Positions 38,070 through 47,756 of a stretch of DNA of 64,000 nt are shown piece by piece. How positions within the stretch are numbered: the first letter of the stretch is position 1; every line of letters starts with the position of its first letter. The stretch comes from Candidatus Binatia bacterium. Lineage in GTDB: Bacteria > Desulfobacterota > Binatia > UBA12015. Location: contig JAQWJE010000027.1 in assembly GCA_029248525.1 (NCBI GenBank), positions 62,001 through 126,000 on the forward strand, in the 5' to 3' direction. The notes beneath the pieces are model-generated. The model was not told the origin of the DNA. It ran no database searches and saw only the letters and a program-made list of their open reading frames with translations. The position numbers and the translations under genes were made by a program.

Positions 38070-39524
38070 ATGCGCTTGAACCGGGCGCTACTGTTAGAAC
38101 ACGTGAGTGTGAAGAAAAAATTGCATTTCATTTCGCTGATGTTCGGAGTTCTGGCTTTGCTTGACGCAGCCCATGCGGCTCCGCTGGCCGCGCAGTCGAG
38201 CTCCGGGGACTACGCCCGATCGATTGTCTTCGATGGGCGGACCCGCACCTACAATGTTCACGTGCCTTCGAGTTATGTTGCGGGCTCTGCAGTGCCGCTG
38301 GTCATGGATTTTCATGGCTATACTTCGAACAGCAATGCACAAGCCTCCCTGTCGGGGTTTCGTCAAGTTTCGGACGCAGAAAATTTCATCGTCGCGTACC
38401 CACAAGGTGTCGGCAATTCGTGGAATGCAGCGACGTTTTGTTGCGGTGAGGCTTTGGCTGGCAGGGTCGACGATGTGGGTTTGGCGGTAGCCATCGTTGA
38501 TGCAATTTCGGCCGAGTTCACGGTGGACTCCGAACGAGTCTACGCCACGGGGCTCTCGAATGGGGGCGCTCTCGCGCATCGGCTCGCCTGTGAGGCCAGT
38601 GAAGTCTTCGCGGCAACGGCACCTGTGGCTTTTCCGCTGGGAATTCTCCCGCTCAGCGCCTGCCAGCCATCTCGACCGATCACGGTGGCCCACTTTCACG
38701 GCCTGGGGGATTCCACCGTTCCCTACGAAGGCACGTTCTGGGCACCCGCATCACAAGCAAGCTTTGCAAGTTGGGCTGAGAAAAATCAGTGCGAAGGTTC
38801 GCCAGTCGTAGATGGGCCCTGCGAGACTTTCACGCAGTGTGCCGAGGGAGTGGAGACGACATTATGCAGCCTGAACGGCGGCCATATCATCTACTCCAAT
38901 TCAAATAACTTCTCGATTGCGTCGTCTGCGTGGAACATCCTCTCTCGATTCACGCTCTCCCCAGATCAGCCGGACGAAGCAACTCCTGTGGCCGGCAATA
39001 GCCTTCTCATCAAGGACAAGACCGACACTACGCGGCGCAAGATCGTTCTCTCCCTCAAAGATCCGACGATTGACACGTCCCCCGGATCGGGCATCAACCC
39101 AGCCTTGGACGGTCTGCGGGTGCAGTTCTACAATGCCGCAGATGGCAACGACGTTGCCTGCTTCGACCTTCCGGCGGGGAATGCATGGCGCCAAAACGGT
39201 CCGATCACCGGGCCCACTTACAACTACCGAGATTCGCAGGCTGAATTCGGGCCTTGCCGCTCGGTGACCATCAGCGATGGTCAGCAACTGCGCATCACGT
39301 GCACCGGTCGCCGCGCACCGATTTCCTACTCTCTCGATGAACCCGCGCAGGAGGCTGTCGCCGTAAGAGTCGAAAGCGGTGATACGAATTATTGTGCAAT
39401 TTTCGGCGGCATCGTCATCAGTGATTCGGGCATCGACCCACTGAGCCCCCGGGGCAAGGGTCTCTTCAAGGCAAAGCTCGCGCCATCACCCGCATCCTGT
39501 CCACCCGCACCGCCGTGCGCCTAG
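38070..39524 (+). CDS. Secreted PHB-depolymerase/feruloyl-esterase-like hydrolase with C-terminal beta domain
   Basis: The 484-residue exported protein begins with a signal peptide (KKKLHFISLMFGVLALLDAAHA). The catalytic domain resembles LpqC/PHB depolymerase esterases: VPLVMDFHGYTSNS near residue 72, the nucleophile elbow YATGLSNGGALAH, and a His in NGGHIIYS. Residues 305-484 form a separate beta-rich, Cys-containing domain with SLLIKDKTDTTRRKIVLSLKD and a terminal proline-rich tail, probably a carbohydrate- or surface-binding module. The start could also be a GTG at 38103. Confidence 0.8.
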   Translation: MRLNRALLLEHVSVKKKLHFISLMFGVLALLDAAHAAPLAAQSSSGDYARSIVFDGRTRTYNVHVPSSYVAGSAVPLVMDFHGYTSNSNAQASLSGFRQVSDAENFIVAYPQGVGNSWNAATFCCGEALAGRVDDVGLAVAIVDAISAEFTVDSERVYATGLSNGGALAHRLACEASEVFAATAPVAFPLGILPLSACQPSRPITVAHFHGLGDSTVPYEGTFWAPASQASFASWAEKNQCEGSPVVDGPCETFTQCAEGVETTLCSLNGGHIIYSNSNNFSIASSAWNILSRFTLSPDQPDEATPVAGNSLLIKDKTDTTRRKIVLSLKDPTIDTSPGSGINPALDGLRVQFYNAADGNDVACFDLPAGNAWRQNGPITGPTYNYRDSQAEFGPCRSVTISDGQQLRITCTGRRAPISYSLDEPAQEAVAVRVESGDTNYCAIFGGIVISDSGIDPLSPRGKGLFKAKLAPSPASCPPAPPCA

Positions 39525-39906
39525 CCAGCTGACGGCCGCCGGTCGGGTGCACGGTCTGGCCCTGTCTCTCCCGGCCAGCGGCGTTGGTGCTCCAACCCGT
39601 GCGACCGGAGGCGGAGCGCCAAGTGAAATGCGCCACCTCGATGACAGAGCGTGGAACTGCATGAAGAATCCTGAATGCTCGTCGTCATCGGCCCGCGCCT
39701 TCTCTGGTCGGTCGGGCTGGAGCAGATGGTCGCATTCCGAGACAGGGCGCGCCAACGTTCGAGATTGAGTCTGCCTGACACAGGAAAACCGGCAGAGTTG
39801 GGGTGGGGTAGCGCTTCGGCGTGCAAGACTCGGCCGAGATTCGGATTGACCTATCAGGGTCGTTGAGGCGAAAGAGCCCTCCTGCCGCCTGCGTTGACGG
39901 AGGGCT
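39525..39906. other. Intergenic stretch between convergent genes
   Basis: No supported gene was found between the esterase stop and the stop of the chimeric gene. The only structured element is the hairpin at 39876-39905. Short frames here are shadows. Confidence 0.5.
39876..39905 (-). terminator. Hairpin after the AraC/adhesin chimera
   Basis: GCCCTCC and GGAGGGC form a 7-bp stem around a 16-nt loop, directly after the minus-strand stop codon at 39907, followed by TCTTT on the minus strand. It fits a weak intrinsic terminator. Confidence 0.4.
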
Positions 39907-41610
39907 TCATGGACAGAGTTCATCGACCCCGCTGCAGAGGTGAGCTGTGCTGCCGCTGACGGTGGAGCCATATCCGGCCGCTTGGTTCTTCGTGCCGCCG
40001 CTGACTGTGGCCAAGGTTCCCGAAGCGTCATTCTCCCGACCCCCGTTGGCCGAGGAGTAGGCGCCATTTGCCTGATTTATGAAGCCTCCGTTGACGGTAG
40101 AATTCCGCCCCCGTGCAACGTTTCCTTCTCCGCCATTGGCCGACGAATAAAGCCCCTCGGCCCGGTTTCCATCTCCGCCATTCGCCGATGAATTTTCACC
40201 GTCGGCACGATTGAGCTCGCCGCCATTCACCGCTGCATTTTCGCCTGCAGCAATATTGTTCAGGCCGCCATTCACGGCCGCATATTTAGCCGAAGCTCTA
40301 TTCTTACGGCCACCACCAACCGAGGATCCAAGCCTGGAGGCAGAATTGTCTGTTCCGCCCACGACCGACGAGAACTCACCAGCCGCCAAATTTCCCGACC
40401 CTGCAGTAATGGAACTCATGAGACCCGAAGCTCTATTACCGGCACCAGTCAGGACAACCGCGAACTCTTCCGTAATGTCGTTGGAAGTTCCACCGATCAA
40501 GCCAGCAAAACTGCTATAGAAATTGTCGACACCAAACACGACATTATGTGAGCCACTCTTGGGTGAGCGCTGATCACTCGGTGGTGGTCGGTTGTCTTCG
40601 TCGTAACCAACGATCAGATTCCCGCGACCATTGATCGTATCCGTGCTGCCGCGCCCGTTGACTATCTGAACGTTCACTTGTGTGAACCGAACAGTCTCGC
40701 TTTGACCATCGCCATCGTTGTCGACCAGAGTCATGCGGTCCAGAATTGCCAACTCTTCGCTGGAAACGATGGCAACATATTTACCGGTGCATACCGGATA
40801 GAGCTTCAGCGTTCGCCGAGGTACACCCAGAGTTAGTGCGAGAGCGCTGACAGAGCGCAGCTCCAAATTTGCATCGAATGTCGCGCCGGCTCGTTCGACC
40901 AGTGCGGCGTCCGCCCGCGACGGAGGGTTCCGCGGGTGAATGCGGTCGTCCAGGAGTTCCAGAATTTCGCTCAAGATGATGGCCTGAACTTCGTCGGCCC
41001 GAAGTTCGCTGCTGCCTGCAAGGCCCCGACGGAGAATCTCCCCCAACTCGTGGCGCACATGAGCTGTTTTTTCCGGGCAGCACGCCAGCCAACGGCTGGT
41101 GCGGTTGGGTCGGAACACGTCATCGATATGCTCTCTCAGGCCCATCGCTTCGGCGGCAGCTTCCAGCTTGCTGCGCTCGATAAAGACAGCCAGAACCGGC
41201 GGGCCGGACTGGGTTTTCTGATGGAGCATTTCTCCGGGGATCAGAGTGGGGATTTCGAAAGTTGAGCGGCTCCCATGTGCATGGCCCCACCAGAGACACT
41301 GGCTGTCGAGAGCTGGCAGGCCGATGCCGACCTGGTCGGCACGAAGCGCCCCCTGATTGAACGCGGCCGCGAAGTATCGAAAGCTGCCAAGAATCGATTC
41401 GCATGCCGCCAGACTCAGGAGCTCCGAGTTGAATTCACCGGAAGCCAGCTGGAATTGCTCGTAATCAAACAGACCCTTGAAGGCCTGATTTCCCTCTTCG
41501 AGGTTCTTTGAGAAAACTCGATGGCAAATAGGGAGTTCCGGCTGCCCGGCGAGTGGGGCTGGGGTGTTCGATTCGGAGCCGATTCCAATCATCGACTCGA
41601 CTTTACGCAA
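39907..41610 (-). CDS. Chimeric ORF: AraC-type regulator N-terminus fused to YadA-head-like repeats
   Basis: The 567-residue frame joins two unrelated parts. Residues 1 to about 268 look like the ligand-binding part of an AraC-family regulator (FDYEQFQLASGEF, AVFIERSKLE) and the first helix of its DNA-binding domain (LRSVSALALTLGVPRRTL), which then stops. From about residue 270 the sequence is that of a surface adhesin: VNGRGSTDTINGRGNLIVGYDE and then about 14 repeats of the form SSANGGxxNxAxG, as in trimeric autotransporter heads. No signal peptide and no anchor are present. The join near 40800 is most easily explained by an in-frame deletion. It may be a relic of two broken genes, so expression is doubtful. 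Confidence 0.7.
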   Translation of the reverse strand: MRKVESMIGIGSESNTPAPLAGQPELPICHRVFSKNLEEGNQAFKGLFDYEQFQLASGEFNSELLSLAACESILGSFRYFAAAFNQGALRADQVGIGLPALDSQCLWWGHAHGSRSTFEIPTLIPGEMLHQKTQSGPPVLAVFIERSKLEAAAEAMGLREHIDDVFRPNRTSRWLACCPEKTAHVRHELGEILRRGLAGSSELRADEVQAIILSEILELLDDRIHPRNPPSRADAALVERAGATFDANLELRSVSALALTLGVPRRTLKLYPVCTGKYVAIVSSEELAILDRMTLVDNDGDGQSETVRFTQVNVQIVNGRGSTDTINGRGNLIVGYDEDNRPPPSDQRSPKSGSHNVVFGVDNFYSSFAGLIGGTSNDITEEFAVVLTGAGNRASGLMSSITAGSGNLAAGEFSSVVGGTDNSASRLGSSVGGGRKNRASAKYAAVNGGLNNIAAGENAAVNGGELNRADGENSSANGGDGNRAEGLYSSANGGEGNVARGRNSTVNGGFINQANGAYSSANGGRENDASGTLATVSGGTKNQAAGYGSTVSGSTAHLCSGVDELCP

Positions 41611-41818
41611 AGGTTGACCCGTGGGAAAGAGTCAAAAAGCCCGACCGAAATAAAGGTATTCGTCCACACCCCTGAGACGCGCGGATCCTTCTGGCCCAGA
41701 TGCTCTTCGATAGCTGCCAGGACGACTTCGGGGCCGGACGGGCGCGTCCTTGCAGGAAGGACAATTCCCGCTGCGCGGATGCCATGCCAGCGAGCTGGAC
41801 GCGCAAAATGACGGCGAT

Positions 41819-43063
41819 TCAGGTTCGACTATGGAAGGGCCCACTGATTTCATAGGTGATTCCGAGGGTGTTGGAGATGTCATCGGTGGGACCGAGTTGA
41901 GAGCTCAGGTAGAGGCGGTTGCCAGAGGGATCAAAGGCAGGCCCCGTGATTTCGGACAGCGGGTGTTCGATGATCTCGCAGATTGGTTGCGCCCCGCCGT
42001 CGGTGCGCACCAGGCAGAGTTCCATGTTTCCGCCATCTTCCGCGACAAGGATTTCACCGAATTGGGAGACCGTCACATTGTCGACGCCTGTCAATACTGG
42101 AGACGGTGAGGTCAGTGGGTCATAGAGAATTCCGATCGTGTCGGAACGCAGGTCGAGTTGCCAGATGCGGTTGTCTGTCTTGGTTGAAAAGACCACCAGA
42201 CCCTCGTGGTACCAGATCCCTTCTCCGCCAATGAAGGGCGTGCTTTCGGGGATTTGGTGGCGCGTGGGGGTTTCTCCGGTGAATTCGGGGTCGGGAAGTT
42301 CGTGCCAGACAATGGCGCCCGATTCGCCCTCCACGATGCGCGCGACATCGATGGAGCCCGTTGTCAGATCCGGTTGCCCAAAGCGGTTCCTCGACCGGGG
42401 TCTGTATCGATAGAGCCGACCGTCCGGTTGGTCTTCGGTCATGTAGATGTTGCCCGTTGCCGGATCGACCGCAGCCGCTTCATGTTTGAAGACCCCGAGG
42501 CTCTTGCGTAAAATGGCGGGGCGCCGCCCTGTGGGGTCGCACTCCCAGACAACGCCAACATCCCATTCTTCGCACGATAGCCACGTTCCCCATGGCGTCA
42601 GGCCCCCGGCGCAGTTCAGGAGAGTTTCCTCCTCAAGGATGGGATAGGCATCGACGATTTCGCCGGATGACGAGAAGCGCAAGGCGCCAACCCCTCCGGG
42701 AATGGCCTCGGAGTTCGACACATAGATCCATCCACCATCCCCGGTCGGGAAGGTGGCACCTCCGTCCGGCAACAGCGGCCAGAGATAGTCCGAGGAAGTT
42801 GTGGGCGGCTCACCGCTTCGAGCGACGACTCGAGATTGGAATCCCAGGGGTAGGCGCACCCCGTTTTCGTCCGGGGCTCCGAGGGGGCCGAGATCCGCGA
42901 TCAAACCGGACGAGTTTGCGCTGGAGGAGCCGCCGCATCCGGACAGTGAATTTCCGGCGAGAAACAAACCCAGGCCGCCGAGTGTGGCCTGCAAAAATTG
43001 CCGCCGACTGCTGGATATCGGTTCGAGGCCGGAAGCCGGCCGGCCAATTATTTTGGATGCCAT
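41819..43063 (-). CDS. PhoX-family (DUF839) Tat-exported protein
   Basis: The 414-residue protein starts with a twin-arginine signal SSRRQFLQATLGGLGLFLAG and a Cys-Gly-Gly segment near residue 43. The body has the PhoX/DUF839 propeller with LLNCAGGLTPWGTWLSCEEW near residue 150, VFKHEAAAVDPATGNIYMTED and GVDNVTVSQFGEILVAEDG. PhoX proteins are Ca/Fe-dependent phosphatases, but many DUF839 relatives have no proven phosphatase activity. Exported to the periplasm by Tat. No Pho box was checked. Confidence 0.86.
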   Translation of the reverse strand: MASKIIGRPASGLEPISSSRRQFLQATLGGLGLFLAGNSLSGCGGSSSANSSGLIADLGPLGAPDENGVRLPLGFQSRVVARSGEPPTTSSDYLWPLLPDGGATFPTGDGGWIYVSNSEAIPGGVGALRFSSSGEIVDAYPILEEETLLNCAGGLTPWGTWLSCEEWDVGVVWECDPTGRRPAILRKSLGVFKHEAAAVDPATGNIYMTEDQPDGRLYRYRPRSRNRFGQPDLTTGSIDVARIVEGESGAIVWHELPDPEFTGETPTRHQIPESTPFIGGEGIWYHEGLVVFSTKTDNRIWQLDLRSDTIGILYDPLTSPSPVLTGVDNVTVSQFGEILVAEDGGNMELCLVRTDGGAQPICEIIEHPLSEITGPAFDPSGNRLYLSSQLGPTDDISNTLGITYEISGPFHSRT

Positions 43064-43248
43064 TGGTCGGACCTATCGCTGAACCCCTCTGTGATCAAGT
43101 AATCTTTCGGATGACCGCATGATTGCGTCGATCACCCCGAATTCAGCACGATTCCAGCCTCTCGCTTGCACATTTCGGTTTGTCGAGGGCTGGCCTGCTG
43201 GTTGCGAGATGAAGTGATTTTTCTACCGTAAAGGGGTACGCTCACGGC

Positions 43249-44556
43249 ATGCCAAGACCGACAGCCTTGCGGCGTATCTTGTTCGCGGCTCTGGGCGTTT
43301 TCCTGGCGGGAGCGGTGGTGGTCGCGGTCCGCGCGCAGAAAATATCGAACCGCCTGTCGCAGGTGGCCTCGAAAGAACCCTTTGTGGACGCGACGTCGTG
43401 GAAGGTTGCCTCTCTTCGCGAATTGCCCCTGATCCTTCCCGATTCAGTGCAGGAACTTGGCCGCGTTGCCTGGGAGGGGGTGGGGTCGCCAATTGCCTTT
43501 GATGCAAAGGGCTCACGCGACACGAAATTCGATGTCTATCTGGTAGCGGCGGAAGGCGGAGTCGCCGAGTGTTTGACGTGTGAGGTGCCCTGGCTCGCAG
43601 GGCGAAATGTGGGCAATCCGGCCTGGGGCCCCGATGGCCGTTTTCTGCTTTTGCAGATCGAAAACCAGACAGCGATCCCGGAGGACTTGGAGCTATCGCC
43701 TCTGATCGCCGATCCGAGCTACCCGGGGTTCGGCCTTTCGAGCTCGCTCTGGGTCTATGACTCGGCTCGAGGGGACTTCCACCTTCTCTTTGAAATCGAT
43801 GGGGACAACGGGTGGGGGACCTTGCACCCGCACTTCTCGCACGACGGGCGTCAGGTTACCTGGACGCGAGTGACCAGCGACGTTGGCTGCCTTGGCTCGA
43901 TGCAGGTGATGGTAGGCGATTTTCTCGCCGAGCCGGTGCCCCGTTTGCAGAACATCCGGGGCTTGCAGTCGGCTGCCAGTGGGCCGGGGTCATTTTTCGA
44001 AACGCAGGACTTTCGCTCAGGCGAAATTCTGACAGCCTGCGCTCCGGTACCTGATCAGCAACACCATTTCATGGATTTATGTCGTCTGGACTCGCATACG
44101 GACAGATTGACCCGGCTAACCGACCGATCCGGGATGGCTGGTGAGACAGGGTCCTGGGAAGAGCATGCGAAATACATCGGAGACAGCGAGGTGCTTTTTG
44201 TTTCTTCGCGGGGGTATCCGAACCCCGTGGAGTCCTGCGATATGCGCAGCGCTTCGTTCATTAAATGGTTGAAGACCTATCTATACGTTGCGGACACTCG
44301 CACGCCCGGGGCAGCTGCCGAGCGTCTGACCTTCTGGAACGAACCGGGTCACCCCGATTTCTGCGATTGTGGCAATGCCCTGGCCTCGGATTTCTCCTGG
44401 AATCAGGAGCGATCCGCGGCGGTGGTCTTTGTGCAGTTCCTGAATTGGCCGAGGTACCTGCCGATCCCGGTCGGCTTTGAAGCGCGATACTATATTTTGG
44501 AGTTGGACCGTTTACCCGAGAGGCCCGATCAGAGTTCGAAGCTGACCGGAAGGTAG
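43249..44556 (+). CDS. Exported TolB/WD40-like propeller protein of unknown function
   Basis: The 435-residue protein has an N-terminal membrane segment (RILFAALGVFLAGAVVVAV). A six- or seven-bladed propeller of the WD40-like PD40 type follows, for example NPAWGPDGRFLLLQIE and HPHFSHDGRQVTWTR. Cys pairs (CLTC, CDMRS, CDCG) suggest disulfides or metal sites outside the cytoplasm. It is probably anchored in the inner membrane and faces the periplasm. No enzyme motif was seen. Confidence 0.68.
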   Translation: MPRPTALRRILFAALGVFLAGAVVVAVRAQKISNRLSQVASKEPFVDATSWKVASLRELPLILPDSVQELGRVAWEGVGSPIAFDAKGSRDTKFDVYLVAAEGGVAECLTCEVPWLAGRNVGNPAWGPDGRFLLLQIENQTAIPEDLELSPLIADPSYPGFGLSSSLWVYDSARGDFHLLFEIDGDNGWGTLHPHFSHDGRQVTWTRVTSDVGCLGSMQVMVGDFLAEPVPRLQNIRGLQSAASGPGSFFETQDFRSGEILTACAPVPDQQHHFMDLCRLDSHTDRLTRLTDRSGMAGETGSWEEHAKYIGDSEVLFVSSRGYPNPVESCDMRSASFIKWLKTYLYVADTRTPGAAAERLTFWNEPGHPDFCDCGNALASDFSWNQERSAAVVFVQFLNWPRYLPIPVGFEARYYILELDRLPERPDQSSKLTGR

Positions 44557-44754
44557 GCTCGGGAGGGGTTTTGCAGCGAGTCGGGGTCTCCGCCTCCCGG
44601 AGTCTCGACCCATTGAATTCGGGGGCTCTATTCGTCCCTTCCGATTCTGCTGCCGGCTGCGTTTACCGCGCTTCCCGCCCGTGGAGACCGCCGCACGCAA
44701 TAGAAGGATAGGCCGATGGTTTCAGTGCATTGAAGTATCTTTTGAAAACTCCGG

Positions 44755-45621
44755 TTAGGGTTTCCTGCATCGAAAAATATCGACCGGATGAGGCAGACTT
44801 GTTGTCGTACCTTTCTCTTCGCTGATCGACATCAAGAATTCGGAAATGTCGTTGCGCAACCCTGTCGGCAATTGATCGGCTCGGGTTTGCACGATGAAGT
44901 CCACAATGTTTCGACCTTCTTCGGTTGATTCGCCGAAACATTCGTTCGCATTCAGATTGGCGCTAACGCGCGTTTCACAATATTCCAAGTCACGCGCATC
45001 CAAGTGGGCTCGTACGTCATCGCTGAACCAACTTTTTTGTTCCATTTGGCGTTGCCACATCAGATTAGCAATGATGTTCAGTTCTTCGTCAGGGGCAATC
45101 ATGATGACCAATTCCCCACCAGGTTTCAGTGCTCGTAGTGCGGCATCGATAGCATCATTGCGATCTTCCAAATAGTAGATGGATTGCACAAAAAGAATGA
45201 GGTCGAACGTGTTTTCAAAGGTTTGCTCGCCAAACTTTTGCACGAGAACGGCAACCTCGACTTGATTAGATTTTTGAGAACCCATTGTTTGTAAAAATTC
45301 AGCAGCCGCTATTTCGTTTGGCTCAATGCCGAGATACGACACTTGGTTCATTCGCGCCCGGGCATATCCCAAAATGTGCTCGTCAAAAGCACCTGTGCCA
45401 CAGCCAACACTCAAAATAGCATTAGTGTCTTGCGACATTCTCGAGACAACGTTGGCTTTGAGCCAACCCAGGAGCCCCAACCGTTGATCGCTATTGGCTT
45501 CAAAAATTTCGAGACATTTGGCGTAATAACTATTAGCTAAGGGATCTATCTGCTTTAGACCTGTTACCGCACGGTCAATTGACGTGATCATCTTGCTTTG
45601 ATGTGACGTGTATAAACTCAT
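44755..45621 (-). CDS. Histamine N-methyltransferase-like SAM methyltransferase
   Basis: The 288-residue protein has SAM motif I ILSVGCGTGAFDEHIL near residue 70, IEPNEIAAAEF and LILFVQSIYYLEDRNDAI. Its C-terminal part (NECFGESTEEGRNIVDFI, then LPTGLRNDISEFL) mirrors the animal histamine N-methyltransferase ending (CFIDGNENGDLLWDF, PPDLRAELGKDL). HNMT methylates the imidazole N-tau. It is divergent from the second methyltransferase with a 183-nt shared promoter region. Local G+C is low. With an EgtD gene nearby, the likely substrate is a histidine derivative. Family match is moderate and from memory. Confidence 0.72.
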   Translation of the reverse strand: MSLYTSHQSKMITSIDRAVTGLKQIDPLANSYYAKCLEIFEANSDQRLGLLGWLKANVVSRMSQDTNAILSVGCGTGAFDEHILGYARARMNQVSYLGIEPNEIAAAEFLQTMGSQKSNQVEVAVLVQKFGEQTFENTFDLILFVQSIYYLEDRNDAIDAALRALKPGGELVIMIAPDEELNIIANLMWQRQMEQKSWFSDDVRAHLDARDLEYCETRVSANLNANECFGESTEEGRNIVDFIVQTRADQLPTGLRNDISEFLMSISEEKGTTTSLPHPVDIFRCRKP

Positions 45622-45804
45622 AGATGAACCAATGAACTCCTGAAGTCAGCGCTTATGCGCAGAGACACGATCGGATTAGCGAACGATGGAGTACCCTAAC
45701 AGAGTTTCCCGGAAGGTTTTGGGGGTCTTGTCGAGCTTCTCACGTTCGAATAGCGGGTATCTTCCGATAACGACACCAAGAATCCAGCAAATTGGAGCCA
45801 AGCC

Positions 45805-46713
45805 ATGAATCGATCCCTTCCCGCCGCCACAGACGCCGACACCTTTGATCGGAGTTGCGCTCACTGGAGCGCTGACGGTCGTGAGGGTATGGACAACTTT
45901 TACACCTATGCGACTGTCGATTATCGACACTTGGCTGGCTTGATCGACTGGTCTGCTCTGCTGGCCTCCTTGTCGGAGCAAACAGGCGGTCTTCAATTGG
46001 CAGATCTGGCCTGCGGCAGCGGTAAGTTTCCAACCGCCCTGTTGGAACACACAACGCTACCTGAGTTGATGAGTGCTGAAGGCAGATCGACTCAAGTGCT
46101 GTACGACCTTTTGGATCCCAGCACCTTTGCGATCGAGGAAGCGGCAGCCGTGCTCAAGTCACCTTTTCTCGAACGTGATCGCTATTGCTGCAGACTGCAG
46201 GACTGGCAGCCAAAGCCCAGCACTTATGATCTCTGCTGGGCAACCCACGCACTTTATTGCGTGCCGGCCGCAGAGATGGGGGAATGCATGGCTATTTTGA
46301 AAGGTGCCATGAAGCCCGGCGGTATCGGCGTCGTGGCTCAGTCCAATCGCAGTGGGCACTATATTCGTTTCTATGAGCATTTCCTGGAAAGCATCCACGG
46401 TGGAAACGGCACGCGCTTCAGCGCCGCCGAAGATGTCGCTGAAGCGGCTGAAAATTCTCGTTTTGAGAGGCAAATTCGCACGCTCAATTATGAAACCGCC
46501 ATTGACGAAAACGATCACCAAGCACTCGAATCCTACCTACAGCGTTGCGCTTTTGATGATTCCATATCGTTGCATGAAATGATGAATAGCGGATCTCTGG
46601 GGCAATATTTAAAGAACGCCAAAAGCCGAGGAGCCTATCGTTTTCAGCAATCTGTTGACGTTGTCGTGTTCGGGAATGATCTATCCTCATTTAATTTTTG
46701 GATGCAAGAATAG
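45805..46713 (+). CDS. Class I SAM-dependent methyltransferase
   Basis: The 302-residue methyltransferase has motif I LADLACGSGKFPTALLEH near residue 65, a WATHALYCVPAAEMGE motif near 149, and LKGAMKPGGIGVVAQSN. The ATG at 45805 has GGAGCCAAGCC before it. The stop TAG overlaps the GTG start of the next gene by one base (TAGTG), a sign of translational coupling. It sits in the low-G+C five-gene group with EgtD and a PhyH oxygenase. The substrate is unknown; a histidine-derived intermediate is my inference. Confidence 0.78.
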   Translation: MNRSLPAATDADTFDRSCAHWSADGREGMDNFYTYATVDYRHLAGLIDWSALLASLSEQTGGLQLADLACGSGKFPTALLEHTTLPELMSAEGRSTQVLYDLLDPSTFAIEEAAAVLKSPFLERDRYCCRLQDWQPKPSTYDLCWATHALYCVPAAEMGECMAILKGAMKPGGIGVVAQSNRSGHYIRFYEHFLESIHGGNGTRFSAAEDVAEAAENSRFERQIRTLNYETAIDENDHQALESYLQRCAFDDSISLHEMMNSGSLGQYLKNAKSRGAYRFQQSVDVVVFGNDLSSFNFWMQE

Positions 46714-47738
46714 TGAAAGAGCCTTCCAACTCCCAGCCCAAACCTCAGTCCTACGACTACTTGTCCAAGGCCCAACAGAAGAGCGAGGGCGTTGCATCGC
46801 AGTGGGACCAAGACAACCAGCAATGGTGGAATTGGTATATGACGCTCGCAGAGAACGAGCATGATCAAACGAATGCCGCCGCTAAGCCAGCGATCGCCGG
46901 TGTACAAGCGCCTATTGAAATTGACGAATCAACACTCGCGAAGATAGCGTCTGGTCTTTCAGCGCCCTACAAATTGTCTTCGGCTTGCATTAGTCAGTTC
47001 GCCAAAGATGGCTACATCAAACTTAAAAACGTCATCGACCCCGAGCATTTAACTCTGCTCAGACAGCGTATTAACAGCATCTTAATTGACACCCTGGGAG
47101 CCGAGCCTGAATTGGCTTTTCGAAGTGACGAGATGATGTGGCTTCACGACGAACTCGTGCGACATTTCGTTTTGAGCAAACGCATCGCGCAAATTGCGAG
47201 CGAGCTCTTGGGTGTTCAAGCGGTCCGTCTCTATCACGACAATGCGTTATCAAAAGAGCCTGGCTGCGGGCGCACACCTTGGCACTATGACTATCATCAC
47301 TTTCCCATCGACAGTCTAAATGTCTGTACCGCTTGGATTCCATTGCAACCTATTCCAAGGGAAATGGGACCGCTTGCATTTGCAGCGGGCATGGAAACTT
47401 ACAAACTTGTTAAAGACCTGCCTTTTAACAAGTTCGACTCAAGCTATGACAAGCAGCTGAGCCAAATCTTCGCGGATAAACATGTTCCTGTAGATGATAG
47501 CAGCTTCGATTTGGGCGAGATCAGCTTTCATCATTCGTTATCGTTTCATACGGCCGGTGCGAATAGGACTAACGAATCTCGTATGGCGTTAGCGACAACC
47601 TATTTTGAAGACGGTGCACATCTTGTCTCAAATCCAACTATGATCTCCGGGGAGTTTCACAAGTTTATGCCGGCAATCGAACCGGGCGATATCATCAACA
47701 GTGCATACAACCCCGTATGCCATCGACGTGCTGATTAA
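46713..47738 (+). CDS. Phytanoyl-CoA dioxygenase (PhyH) family oxygenase
   Basis: This 341-residue Fe(II)/2-oxoglutarate oxygenase has the HxD motif PWHYDYHHF, an early FAKDGYIKLKNVIDPEHL, and a distal His/Arg region with FHTAGANRTNESRMAL. The start is the GTG at 46713, which overlaps the previous stop codon; a TTG at 46698 is possible. PhyH-type enzymes hydroxylate small or CoA-linked acids in natural product and osmolyte pathways. In this cluster it probably hydroxylates or desaturates a methylated amino acid. It is followed 18 nt later by a transporter. Confidence 0.82.
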   Translation: MKEPSNSQPKPQSYDYLSKAQQKSEGVASQWDQDNQQWWNWYMTLAENEHDQTNAAAKPAIAGVQAPIEIDESTLAKIASGLSAPYKLSSACISQFAKDGYIKLKNVIDPEHLTLLRQRINSILIDTLGAEPELAFRSDEMMWLHDELVRHFVLSKRIAQIASELLGVQAVRLYHDNALSKEPGCGRTPWHYDYHHFPIDSLNVCTAWIPLQPIPREMGPLAFAAGMETYKLVKDLPFNKFDSSYDKQLSQIFADKHVPVDDSSFDLGEISFHHSLSFHTAGANRTNESRMALATTYFEDGAHLVSNPTMISGEFHKFMPAIEPGDIINSAYNPVCHRRAD

Positions 47739-47756
47739 CCTGCAAAAGCGAAGGTT

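Noticed and set aside
39486-40067. 193-residue minus frame overlapping the adhesin repeats
   Set aside because: Its residues are a shifted reading of the repeat region and the intergenic stretch, with no ribosome site.
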